Positions 36,890 to 45,535 of a DNA stretch of 64,000 nucleotides are shown piece after piece. Source of the DNA: Lysobacter antibioticus (lineage in GTDB: Bacteria; Pseudomonadota; Gammaproteobacteria; Xanthomonadales; Xanthomonadaceae); NCBI RefSeq assembly GCF_000731095.1, contig NZ_JMTZ01000014.1, positions 179,039 through 243,038 on the forward strand, written 5' to 3'. The stretch's first letter is position 1; every line of letters starts with the position of its first letter. The notes below the pieces were generated by a model. The model was not told the origin of the DNA, ran no database searches, and worked only from the letters and a program-made list of their open reading frames with translations. A program made the translations under genes and the position numbers.

Positions 36890-37896
36890 AGACATCAACT
36901 TCCGCATCGATGGATCCGAACACGGCGCTTTCCGGCGAAGGCCGCGCCGAAGCGTGGGTCGCGCGGCTCGCGTCGCCCGAGTGCACGGCGCAGGAACGCG
37001 CCGAGTTCGATCGCTGGCTCGACGAGTCGCCGCAACACGTCGACGAGTACGTGCAGGCCGAGCGCACCCATCAACTGGCCGCGGCCTTGGCCAACGACGA
37101 GATGCTGCAGGCGGCCGCGCGCATCGCCTGGCGCACCACCGGCCGCGAAGCGACGCGTTCGCGCTGGTGGGCGCCGACCGCGCTGGCCGCGTCCTTGCTG
37201 GTCGCGACCGTGGTCGGCGTGACCTGGCTGCGCACCGCGCCGGCGCCGGTCCCCGACGAACGCCATGCCACCGCGGTCGGCGAGCAGCGTTCGCTGCGCC
37301 TGGCCGACGGCACCCGGGTATTGCTCGACACCGATTCGGCGATCGTCGCGCGCTTCAGCGAGCGCGGCCGCGAAGTCGTGCTCGACCGCGGCCGGGTCCG
37401 GTTCGAGGTCGCCGCCGATCCGGCGCGTCCGTTCCTGGTCAAGGCGGGTCGCGGCGAGATCCGCGACATCGGCACCACCTTCCAGGTCGAGAAGACCGAT
37501 GCCGTGGTCAGCGTCGGCCTGATCGAGGGCTCGGTGATCGTCTCCGGCGGCGTCGCCCAGGCTTCGAGCACCCTGCAACCCGGCCAGCAGCTCAGCTACG
37601 ACGACAGCGGCCGCCTCGGCGCCGCCGAACCCCTGGACATCAAGGCCGCCCAGGCCTGGCCGGCCGGCAACCTGGTGTTCAAGAACCGCCGCCTGGACGC
37701 CCTGCTGCTGGAAATGAACCGGTATTCGGCCACCAAGCTGCGCCTGGCCGAGCCCGGCCTGGGCGCGATCCCGGTCAGCGGCGTGTTCCACATCGGCGAC
37801 CAGGCCTCGCTGCTGGAGGTCCTGGAACGCGGTTGGTCGCTGAAGGGCGAACCGAACGACGACGGCGACATCGTCCTGCGCCGCAAATCCGGCTGA
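36886..37896 (+). CDS. FecR-family anti-sigma / sigma regulator
   Basis: A 336-residue inner-membrane protein. The N-terminal cytosolic part (AEAWVARLASPECTAQERAEFDRWL) should bind the sigma factor, followed by one membrane segment (about 98-118). The periplasmic FecR domain (about 130-235) includes RSLRLADGTRVLLDTDSAI and the strand GRVRFEVAADPARPFLVKAG. A C-terminal DUF4974-like domain (about 260-330; FKNRRLDALLLEMNRYS) should contact the STN domain of the receptor. It starts inside the stop of the sigma gene (ATGA). Confidence 0.93.
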   Translation: MKTSTSASMDPNTALSGEGRAEAWVARLASPECTAQERAEFDRWLDESPQHVDEYVQAERTHQLAAALANDEMLQAAARIAWRTTGREATRSRWWAPTALAASLLVATVVGVTWLRTAPAPVPDERHATAVGEQRSLRLADGTRVLLDTDSAIVARFSERGREVVLDRGRVRFEVAADPARPFLVKAGRGEIRDIGTTFQVEKTDAVVSVGLIEGSVIVSGGVAQASSTLQPGQQLSYDDSGRLGAAEPLDIKAAQAWPAGNLVFKNRRLDALLLEMNRYSATKLRLAEPGLGAIPVSGVFHIGDQASLLEVLERGWSLKGEPNDDGDIVLRRKSG

Positions 37897-37991
37897 CCCG
37901 GCCTCTGTGGGCCGCGTCGATGCTATGGTTGGACAGCGCCGTCAACAGGGGGCGCCGAGTTCCGCTCTGGTCTGATCGATGCGGTTGGTGG

Positions 37992-40832
37992 ATGGTCAAG
38001 ATTTCCTATGCGTTCATCGTTTCCGTCGCGCTGACATTCGCGCCTGAAGTCGGGGCCCATCAGGCTCCCAAAGGCGATTTCACTGCAGATGGCTACCGCA
38101 TCCAGGCCGGCGCGCTGGATGATGCACTCAATGCCTTCGCGGCCCAAAGCCGCGTACAGATCCTCTATTCCCCGTCGTTGGTCGCGAACCGCCGCAGCAG
38201 CGGCCTGAACGCCCATGTCTCGGCGCGCGACGCGCTGGCCCGTTTGCTGCAGGGCACCGGCCTCACGGCGGTAGCCGTAAACGCCAATACCTACTTGCTG
38301 CAGGTCGTGCCGCGCCCGCGACCGGTCGCGGCGCCTCGTGCGACCGTGCGGCGGGACACCTCCGGTCCGGGTTCGCCGACCCAGCTCGACACCGTGCACG
38401 TCACCGGCACGCGCATCCCGCGTTCGGCCTTCCAGACCTCGACCCCGCTGACCATCATCACCCGCGAGCAGATCCGCTCGAGCGGGCACCAGACCCTGTT
38501 CGACCTGTTGCGGCTGATGCCTGGCATGACCGGCCACCACCCGCGCGACGTCGCCACCGCCGGCGGCGCCTCGCAGGTGCCCTCGGCCGCGGCGGCCTCG
38601 TCGAGCCTGTACTCGCTGGGCCCGCGTGCGACCTTGTTCCTGGTGGACGGCCGGCGCATCGCGAACTACGGCCTGGTCTCCACCGACATGGGCGCACTCA
38701 GCGATCTCAACGGCATCCCGTTGAGCATGATCGACCGCATCGAGATCCTGCACGGCGGCGCCTCGGCCATTTACGGCGCCGACGCGATGGCCGGCGTGGT
38801 CAACATCATCCTCAAGAAGGACTACAGCGGCGGCGAAGTCACCGCCAATTTCGGCGTGTCCGAGCGCGGCGACGCCGAGCAGCAGCGCTTGTCGGTCAAT
38901 CTCGGCCTGCAGACCCGCGGCGGCGGCAACGTCTTCCTCAGCGCCGATCACTTCACCCGCAACCCCCTGGTCGGCAGCCAGCGCGACTGGAGTACGGTCA
39001 ATCAGGAAGACACCGGGTTGCAGGATGCGCGTATTCCGTTCGGCTACTACTTCGGCAATTACTACATTCCCATCAAGGGTTGCGAAGACCTCGACGTCGG
39101 CAGCGAGGGCCAGGCCTGCAGCCTCGACCGCGCCCGCTACGTCAGCCTGCAGCCGGGCATCACCAGCAACGCCTTCTACGGCCACTACCGCCAGCCGGTC
39201 GGCAGCCACAGCGAAATCTACGCCGACGTGCGAGCGACCCGGGTGGTCCTGGAGATGCAGAACGCGCCGTTCTTCGGCCTGGTGAACCTGCCCGACGACA
39301 GCCCCGACGCGTTCGCGCCGATGCCGATCCTGCCCCTGGCCTACGCTTTCTCCGAGGTCGGGCCGGTGCGCAACCGCACCACCACCACCACCCGCGACTC
39401 GACCCTGGGTTTCCGCGGCTACCGCGGGCGCTGGGAGTGGGATGTCAGCCTGGCCCAGCGCCGCAACAAAGTGCTTAACCGCATCGACGGCCTGATCGAC
39501 GAGCCCAAGCTCGAAGAAGCGGTCGAGGCGGAAAAATTCAGCTTCACCAAGAAAGGCAACACCGAAGAAGTGATCGAGGAAATCTCGCCGCAGAACACCC
39601 TCGGCGGCGAAGTCATCCTCGACAGCGTGGTCGCCAACTTCGACGGCCCGTTGTTCGCGATGCCCGCCGGCGACGCCACCGTCGCGGTCGGCGCCGAGGC
39701 GCGCCGCGAACGCCTGCGCAGCCGCCCCGGCGGGGCGTTCATGCGCGGCGAGGTGGCCTTGGCGCAAAAGATGGATGCGCGCAATTCGCACCGCTACGAC
39801 TCCGCGCTGTACGCCGAGATGAACCTGCCGCTGCACGAGAGCCTGTCGATCGACGCCGCCTGGCGCGTCGACCACAACGGCGGCCATGGCAGCCGGGTCT
39901 CGCCGAAGGCGGGGTTCAAATGGTCGCCGCTGCAAAGCCTGACCTTGCGCGGCTCGGTCGGCGAAGGCTATCGCGCACCGACCCTGTTCGAGATGCGCCG
40001 GCCGATGACTTTCGGCGACACCGCTATCGTGCCGTGGAACTCGGCCACCGACCCCTGCCTGATCCAACTCAGCGAAACCAGTTGCCAGGTCGACAAGCAC
40101 GCCACCGTCAATTCCAAGCTCAAGCCGGAAACCTCGCACAGCCGCACGCTCGGCATGATCTGGTCGCCGACCGACGCTTTCAGCCTGAGCGTCAACCACT
40201 ACCGCATCCGCCGCAACAACGAGATCCTGGTGATCAACTCGCTGCAGCGGCCGGAGTTGTACCCGGAAGCCCTGGTGCGCGATTCCGACGGTTACCTGAT
40301 CGGCGTCAACATGTACCTCGACAACGTCGGCAGCACCGACGTGCGCGGTTGGGAGTTCGATGCCGACTACCGCTTCGAGACCGCGCGCCTGGGCAAGTTC
40401 GCGCTGCGCCTCAACGGCCACTACCTCGATCACCTGATCCGGCGCTCGCACCCGAAAGTCGACGCGCTCGACTATGCCGGCTACACCACGCCGAACCGCA
40501 GTGCGCTCGGCAGCGTGCAGTGGAGCTACCGCAACTGGATCACGACCCTCAACCTGCGCTACATGGGGCCGGCCAAGGTCGATTTCGGCGACCCCACCAA
40601 GAGCTGTTACAAGACCTGGCAGGTCAGCGGCAAATGCCGCACGCCGAGCGCGACGGTGACCGATCTCAACATCGCCTACGGCGGCTTCGAGCACTGGCTG
40701 CTGAGCCTCAACGTCAGCAATCTGAGCGACCACACGCCGGTCAATTACGACGAAAGCCCGGGCGGTTACAGCATCGTCGACGACGATCCGGTCGGGCGCT
40801 ATTACCTGGTCAGCGCGACGTATCGTTTTTGA
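37992..40832 (+). CDS. TonB-dependent receptor with N-terminal STN signalling domain
   Basis: A 946-residue outer-membrane transducer. A signal peptide (1-22) is followed by an STN domain (about 30-105; FTADGYRIQAGALDDALNAFA). The TonB-box region is TQLDTVHVTGTRIPRS. The plug has RATLFLVDGRRIANYG and RIEILHGGASAIYGADAMAGV, and the barrel runs to YYLVSATYRF. The frame is open upstream, with an alternative ATG at 37920 lacking a convincing ribosome site. The ligand cannot be named; xanthomonad relatives import siderophores, polysaccharides or peptides. It is signal-coupled to the upstream sigma/FecR pair. Confidence 0.92.
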   Translation: MVKISYAFIVSVALTFAPEVGAHQAPKGDFTADGYRIQAGALDDALNAFAAQSRVQILYSPSLVANRRSSGLNAHVSARDALARLLQGTGLTAVAVNANTYLLQVVPRPRPVAAPRATVRRDTSGPGSPTQLDTVHVTGTRIPRSAFQTSTPLTIITREQIRSSGHQTLFDLLRLMPGMTGHHPRDVATAGGASQVPSAAAASSSLYSLGPRATLFLVDGRRIANYGLVSTDMGALSDLNGIPLSMIDRIEILHGGASAIYGADAMAGVVNIILKKDYSGGEVTANFGVSERGDAEQQRLSVNLGLQTRGGGNVFLSADHFTRNPLVGSQRDWSTVNQEDTGLQDARIPFGYYFGNYYIPIKGCEDLDVGSEGQACSLDRARYVSLQPGITSNAFYGHYRQPVGSHSEIYADVRATRVVLEMQNAPFFGLVNLPDDSPDAFAPMPILPLAYAFSEVGPVRNRTTTTTRDSTLGFRGYRGRWEWDVSLAQRRNKVLNRIDGLIDEPKLEEAVEAEKFSFTKKGNTEEVIEEISPQNTLGGEVILDSVVANFDGPLFAMPAGDATVAVGAEARRERLRSRPGGAFMRGEVALAQKMDARNSHRYDSALYAEMNLPLHESLSIDAAWRVDHNGGHGSRVSPKAGFKWSPLQSLTLRGSVGEGYRAPTLFEMRRPMTFGDTAIVPWNSATDPCLIQLSETSCQVDKHATVNSKLKPETSHSRTLGMIWSPTDAFSLSVNHYRIRRNNEILVINSLQRPELYPEALVRDSDGYLIGVNMYLDNVGSTDVRGWEFDADYRFETARLGKFALRLNGHYLDHLIRRSHPKVDALDYAGYTTPNRSALGSVQWSYRNWITTLNLRYMGPAKVDFGDPTKSCYKTWQVSGKCRTPSATVTDLNIAYGGFEHWLLSLNVSNLSDHTPVNYDESPGGYSIVDDDPVGRYYLVSATYRF

Positions 40833-40851
40833 GCGGCCAGGCGGCGCGCGA

Positions 40852-41271
40852 TCAGCCCGGTGCGAGCCAGGCGAACGGCCACCACGGCAGGTTGCGCAGC
40901 AACCAGAAGCCCAACAGCAGGCCGATCCAGAATTTCGCGCTGATCAGCGTGGCGACGACGGCCTTCGGCAGCGGCAGCCGATAACCGAAGCCCTGCAGCG
41001 CCAGCAAGGGCACCGCGATCATCAACAAGGGCAGCAGCGGGTTCATCGCCATCATCTGGGCGAAGTCGCCGTGCACCAGCGCGTGCAAGGCGCGGGTCAT
41101 GCCGCAGCCGGGGCAGTACAGGCCGGTGAACTCGTAGAACAGACAACCCGGCAGCGGGCTGCCTGCGGCGCTGGGATCGAAGCGCCGTAATACCCATACG
41201 CCGGCGGCCGCCGCGGCCGTGGAGGCTGCGGCGGTCGCGGCGAGCGCGAGATGGCGCGATCCGGGTTTCAT
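40852..41271 (-). CDS. DUF2752 membrane protein
   Basis: A 139-residue protein with three hydrophobic segments (about 8-28, 78-95, 105-130) and the DUF2752 core CLFYEFTGLYCPGCGMTRAL. The CPGCG cysteines could bind metal or form a disulfide; the function is unknown. It is encoded in the same direction as the next small membrane gene and only about 28 bases from it, so they are probably one transcript. Confidence 0.88.
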   Translation of the reverse strand: MKPGSRHLALAATAAASTAAAAAGVWVLRRFDPSAAGSPLPGCLFYEFTGLYCPGCGMTRALHALVHGDFAQMMAMNPLLPLLMIAVPLLALQGFGYRLPLPKAVVATLISAKFWIGLLLGFWLLRNLPWWPFAWLAPG

Positions 41272-41299
41272 GGTGTCGCTGCGGCGCTGCCTGAAGCGA

Positions 41300-41638
41300 T
41301 CAGCGCGTCTGCATGCGCTGGAATTCCTGCAGCGCATCGCCGTACAGGAAGGAGGCGCCGTTGATGAAGAACGACACGATCATCCAGATCAGGCCGAGCA
41401 CGGCCAGGCCGGTGCAGACCCAGGTCCAGATCTTCGCGTTCTCCGAAGCGCGGCGCGCGCCGGCTTCGTCGCCGGAAGCGAACTTGCCGTTGACCTGGCT
41501 GCCGTAGACGATCGCGACGATGCCGGGGATCGAGCCGACCATGCAGCACAGGCAGAACGTCAGCACGGTGACCGTGATCGACCAGGCGAGGTAATTCGGA
41601 TACGGCGAAACCGGTGCTCCGGCGGACGGCTGATTCAT
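41300..41638 (-). CDS. CD225/dispanin-like small membrane protein
   Basis: A 112-residue protein with two membrane segments (about 18-45 and 72-95) in the CD225/dispanin arrangement. The first carries Cys residues (TFCLCCMVGSIPGIVAIVYG), then comes the loop SQVNGKFASGDEAGARRAS. AAAGGGGAT precedes the ATG. Bacterial members have no settled function. Confidence 0.85.
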   Translation of the reverse strand: MNQPSAGAPVSPYPNYLAWSITVTVLTFCLCCMVGSIPGIVAIVYGSQVNGKFASGDEAGARRASENAKIWTWVCTGLAVLGLIWMIVSFFINGASFLYGDALQEFQRMQTR

Positions 41639-41775
41639 GAGATCCCCTTTCTCGAACGATGGATGCCGCGACGCGGCGGTCGGGGCATCCTATCAGCGCG
41701 CCTTGCGGCCCGGCACTCCCGGCCGGGCGTTCGCGGCCCGATCTCCAGCCCGATATACCGCTGGACCGGCGGCGC

Positions 41776-43674
41776 TCAGGCGCGGTCGCCGCGCAGCGCG
41801 CGCACCTGGGCTTCCAGCGACTCGGCGCTGACCGTTTCTGCCTGCAATGGCGGATCGGCGACCACTTCGACATGGGCGCGGAAACGCCGCGGCACCCGCA
41901 TCCGCGCCAGACGACCGCCTTCGGCGCGCGCATTGCGCCGGCTCCACATGCTCGACCACATGCCGCGCAGCGCCATCGGGATCACCGGCACCGGCCGCTT
42001 GTCGAGGATGTGTTCGACGCCGGACTTGAATTTGGCGATCTCGCCGTCCTTGGTCAGGGCGCCCTCGGGGAAGATGCCGACCAGTTGGCCGTCGTCGAGC
42101 GCGGCCTCGATTTCCTCGAACGCGCGCCGCATCACCTCCGGGTTTTCCTTCGCGCCGGCGATCGGGATCGCCTTGGCGGTGCGGAAAATCCAGCTCATCA
42201 CCGGGATGTTGAAGATCTTGTAGTACATAACGAAGCGCACCGGCCGCGGGATGCTCGCGCTGAGGATCAACGCGTCCATGTAGCTGACGTGGTTGCACAC
42301 CACCAGCGCCGCGCCTTCGTCGGGAATGCGTTCGGTGCCCGACACCCGCAACCGGTACAGGGTGCGCACCAGCACCCAGCTCAGGAAGCGCATCAGGAAC
42401 TCGGGCACGATCGTGAAGATGTAGATCGCGACCACCGCATTGGCGATCGCCAGGGCCAGGAAGATCTGCGGGATGGTCCAGTGGAAGAACTTCTGCACGA
42501 TCACGCCGAGCGCGGCGGCCAGGACGATGAAGGCCGCGTTCTGGATGTTAATGCCGGCGATCACGCGCGACAGCTCGTTCTTCGGCGTGCGGTTCTGGAT
42601 CAGCGCGAACAACGGCACGACGAAGAAACCGGCGAACACGCCGATGCCGACCAGGTCCATCATGATCCGCCAAGCGCCTGGCTGGGCGACGAAGCCGGCG
42701 ACTTCCAGGCCGCTGACCGTGGCCGGACCGCTGCGGGCGAAGAACAGGTCGACCATGAAGGCGCTCATGCCGAACGCGCCGAGCGGCACCAGGCCGATCT
42801 CGACGGTGCGCGCCGACAGCCGTTCGCACAGCATCGAGCCCACGCCGGTGCCGACCGAGAACAGCGCCAGGGCGAAGATGTACAGCGTCTCGGCGCCGCC
42901 GAGGTTGTCGACGGCGTAGGTCGGCAACTGCGAGGTCAGCACCGTGCCGACGAACCAGAACCACGACACCCCGAGCACGGAGTTGCGCACTGCCGGCTGG
43001 CGCCGGGTCATGCGCAGCACCTTGACCGACTCGGGGATCGGGTTCCAGTTGATCTTGAGCCCCGGCTCGCCGGCGTCGGCGCGCGGGATCAGGCGGCTGA
43101 CGATGTTGCCGGTGATCGCCAGGGCGACGATGGCGCTGGCCGCGACCACCGGGCCGTGGCTGCCGGCGAGCTTGAAGATCAGGCCGCCGAAGATCATCCC
43201 GACCAGGATCGAGATCGAGGTGCCCATCTCGACCAGGCCGTTGCCGCCGGTGAGTTCCTCGGGCTTGAGCACCGAGGGCAGGATCGAATACTTGACCGGG
43301 CCGAACAGCGTCGACTGCAGGCCGGTGCCGAACAGCGCGATCAACAGCAGCGGCAGGTTCTGGGTCAGGAACCCGACCGCGGCCAGCGACATGATCGCGA
43401 TCTCCATGGTCGTGGTGATGCGGATCAGCTTGTGCTTCTCGAGCTTCTCGGCGATCTGGCCCGCGGTCGCCGAAAACAGGAAATAGGGCAGGATGAACAA
43501 CGCCGGCGCGAGATTGGTATAGAGCGTGCGTTGCTCGGGACTGACGCCGAGATAGAACAACAGGCCGATGATCGCCTGCCGATAGACGTTGTCGTTGAAG
43601 GCGCCCAGGGCCTGGGTCAGGAAGAACGGCAGGAAGCGCCGTTGGGTGAGCAACGCGAACTGGTTGTGCGCCAT
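41776..43674 (-). CDS. MFS transporter fused to 1-acylglycerol-phosphate acyltransferase
   Basis: A 632-residue fusion. Residues about 1-410 form a 12-helix MFS transporter of the LplT type (FFLTQALGAFNDNVYRQAII and GPVKYSILPSVLKPEELTGG). Residues about 425-630 form a PlsC-type acyltransferase with NHVSYMDALIL (HxxxxD motif) and IFPEGALTKDG. This is the LplT-Aas design without the acyl-ACP ligase domain. It should take lysophospholipid across the inner membrane and re-acylate it. It is a single gene. Confidence 0.92.
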   Translation of the reverse strand: MAHNQFALLTQRRFLPFFLTQALGAFNDNVYRQAIIGLLFYLGVSPEQRTLYTNLAPALFILPYFLFSATAGQIAEKLEKHKLIRITTTMEIAIMSLAAVGFLTQNLPLLLIALFGTGLQSTLFGPVKYSILPSVLKPEELTGGNGLVEMGTSISILVGMIFGGLIFKLAGSHGPVVAASAIVALAITGNIVSRLIPRADAGEPGLKINWNPIPESVKVLRMTRRQPAVRNSVLGVSWFWFVGTVLTSQLPTYAVDNLGGAETLYIFALALFSVGTGVGSMLCERLSARTVEIGLVPLGAFGMSAFMVDLFFARSGPATVSGLEVAGFVAQPGAWRIMMDLVGIGVFAGFFVVPLFALIQNRTPKNELSRVIAGINIQNAAFIVLAAALGVIVQKFFHWTIPQIFLALAIANAVVAIYIFTIVPEFLMRFLSWVLVRTLYRLRVSGTERIPDEGAALVVCNHVSYMDALILSASIPRPVRFVMYYKIFNIPVMSWIFRTAKAIPIAGAKENPEVMRRAFEEIEAALDDGQLVGIFPEGALTKDGEIAKFKSGVEHILDKRPVPVIPMALRGMWSSMWSRRNARAEGGRLARMRVPRRFRAHVEVVADPPLQAETVSAESLEAQVRALRGDRA

Positions 43675-44136
43675 GCCGTCCTGCTTGTCCGATCAAACCC
43701 GCACGTCGATGTGCGGCTCGCGCGAAGGATTCGCCGGGCGAGCCTAACAAACCCATCCCCGCGCCGTGTAGCGGGAATGGGCGGAGTAGCGGAAAAGTAG
43801 ACTCCGAAGCTACGGCGCCAAACCGCAACGCCTTTACCAAGGCGGTCCCGCCACGCTGCGATGGCCGTTCCTCTCGACCCGCCTTTGCGGTTCCGCCCAA
43901 GAACCGTCTTGCCGTTCCCCCTTCGAGAAGGGGGCATGGGGCCGTTCTCGCTCCAGAGAACCGCGCTCCATGCCCTCCCCGCGTTCGAAGCCACGCCCCC
44001 GCCGTCTTTGTGTATCCCAATGTATCCGCGCCCGTTCCCGCCCGGCTTGCATACAAAACCCGGTGGCCGCGGACACGCGCCGGATACCCCGTCACGGTCG
44101 AATGCCCTGGTCCGCCCACCGCGCCAGGAGCCCGCC
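43675..44136. other. Spacer with hairpin repeat
   Basis: 462 bases between two divergent genes, with one copy of the hairpin repeat at 43911-43940. No gene is supported. Confidence 0.5.
43911..43940. repeat. Intergenic hairpin repeat, GCCGTTCCCCC type
   Basis: GCCGTTCCCCCTTCGAGAAG followed by GGGGCATGGG; a C-run/G-run hairpin around TTCGAGAA. The same head sequence recurs at 45231, 47370 and 55588. Confidence 0.75.
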
Positions 44137-45192
44137 ATGATCGCCGTATCGACCGACCGCCCACACGACCCGCAACGCCGCAGCCTGCTCGGCGGCGCCG
44201 TCTTGGCTCTGCTCGCCGCTCCGCTCGGCGCTGTCGGTTCCGTCTTTGCCGAGCCCGCCAGCAGCGCCGGCCCTCGCCGTGCCGCCACTGCGGCCGTCTG
44301 GGGCCCGCTCAAGCAAATCGACGCCGGCGTGCTGCGCGTCAGTTACGCCGAACTCGGCCCGCGCCATGGTCCGCCGGTGCTGCTGCTGCACGGCTGGCCC
44401 TACGACATCCACACCTACGCCGAGGTCGCGCCGCGTCTGGCTGCGCGCGGCTACCGCGTCATCGTCCCCTATCTGCGGGGCTACGGCGCCACCGTCTTCC
44501 TCTCCGCCGACACCCCGCGCAACGGCCAACAGGCCGCGCTCGCCGCCGATGCCATCGCCTTGCTCGACGCGCTCGGCATCGACTCGGCGATCGTCGGCGG
44601 CTGCGACTGGGGCGCGCGCACCGCCGGCATCCTGGCCGCGCTGTGGCCGCAGCGCTGCCGGGGCCTGGTCTCGGTCAGCGGCTACCTGATCGGCAGCCAG
44701 CAGGCCAACCAGGCGCCCTTGCCGCCGAAGGCCGAGCTGCAGTGGTGGTACCAGTTCTACTTCGCCACCGAACGCGGCGAGCGCGGCTATGCGCAGAACC
44801 GGCGCGAATTCTCGCGCCTGATCTGGGAACTGGCCTCGCCGCAATGGCGCTTCGACGACGCGACGTTCGAGCGCAGCGCCGCCGCGTTCGACAACCCCGA
44901 CCATGTCGCGGTGGTGATCCACAACTACCGTTGGCGTCTCGGCCTGGCCCAAGGCGAACCGCAATTCGACGAGCTCGAAGCGCGCCTGGCCCAGGCGCCG
45001 GCCATCGCCGTGCCCACCATCACCCTGGAAGGCGATGCCAACGGCGCCCCGCACCCGCCGGCGGCGGCCTATGCGCGCAAGTTCACCGGCCCCTACGCGC
45101 ACCGCGAACTGCGGGGCGGCATCGGCCACAACCTGCCGCAGGAAGCGCCGGAGGCATTCGCGCAGGCCATCGTCGAGGTGAACGCGCTATGA
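44137..45192 (+). CDS. Tat-exported alpha/beta hydrolase, epoxide-hydrolase-like
   Basis: A 351-residue protein with a twin-arginine-type leader (PQRRSLLGGAVLALLAAP, Arg14-Arg15; residues 1-39). The alpha/beta-hydrolase domain has the oxyanion motif HGWPYD (85-90). Its nucleophile elbow GGCDWGA carries an Asp at 157, not a Ser, and GIGHNLPQE supplies the His. An Asp nucleophile indicates epoxide hydrolase or haloalkane dehalogenase chemistry rather than esterase. CCAGGAG lies 6 nt before the ATG; the longer open frame upstream runs through the repeat and is not supported. Confidence 0.88.
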   Translation: MIAVSTDRPHDPQRRSLLGGAVLALLAAPLGAVGSVFAEPASSAGPRRAATAAVWGPLKQIDAGVLRVSYAELGPRHGPPVLLLHGWPYDIHTYAEVAPRLAARGYRVIVPYLRGYGATVFLSADTPRNGQQAALAADAIALLDALGIDSAIVGGCDWGARTAGILAALWPQRCRGLVSVSGYLIGSQQANQAPLPPKAELQWWYQFYFATERGERGYAQNRREFSRLIWELASPQWRFDDATFERSAAAFDNPDHVAVVIHNYRWRLGLAQGEPQFDELEARLAQAPAIAVPTITLEGDANGAPHPPAAAYARKFTGPYAHRELRGGIGHNLPQEAPEAFAQAIVEVNAL

Positions 45193-45535
45193 GCCGACCG
45201 TTCGCAGCGGTGCGTCACGGCTCTGCTCTTGCCGTTCCTCTTTGAAAAAGAGGAGGAATGGAGGCCTTGCTCCAACCCAGCGCAACCGCAACCGCAACCA
45301 CAACAGCAACAGCGCAAATCCCGCGCCCCTGCTGCACAGGCGCCGCCCCCTCTCCAAAGGGGGGGCAACGGCAAACGGCGTTGTCTACCAAGCCGCGCAA
45401 GTGCCAAGCCATCGCTCTTGCCGTTACCACTGAATCGCATTGGTGGTTTTCCGTCCTGCCGCTGAGGGTTTTGCCGGGTGCCGGACGCCGGCGGCAATGT
45501 CGACATTGGCCGCATCCGTCGTAGGAGCCCGGTCC
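45193..45535. other. Spacer filled by a composite hairpin repeat
   Basis: 343 bases, of which 45231-45371 are the composite repeat. The rest shows only the ribosome site for the next gene. Confidence 0.5.
45231..45371. repeat. Composite intergenic repeat, copy upstream of the S15 gene
   Basis: Head hairpin GCCGTTCCTCTTTGAAAAAG + AGGAGG, a variable centre rich in CAACCG-like words, then CAAATCCCGCGCCCCTGC, GCACAGGCGCCGCCCCCTCT and a closing hairpin CCAAAGGGGGGGCAACGG. The same order of head and tail is seen at 47370-47500. Confidence 0.7.

Noticed and set aside
37923..40733. Open frame of about 930 codons antisense to the STN-TonB receptor
   Set aside because: Its composition (Val, Ala, Asp, His excess) and lack of motifs are typical of the shadow of a GC-rich gene. 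The forward receptor is complete and recognisable.
45440..45535. Upstream extension of the S15 gene
   Set aside because: It would place 32 unlike residues before a standard signal peptide; TAGGAG lies just before the ATG at 45536.
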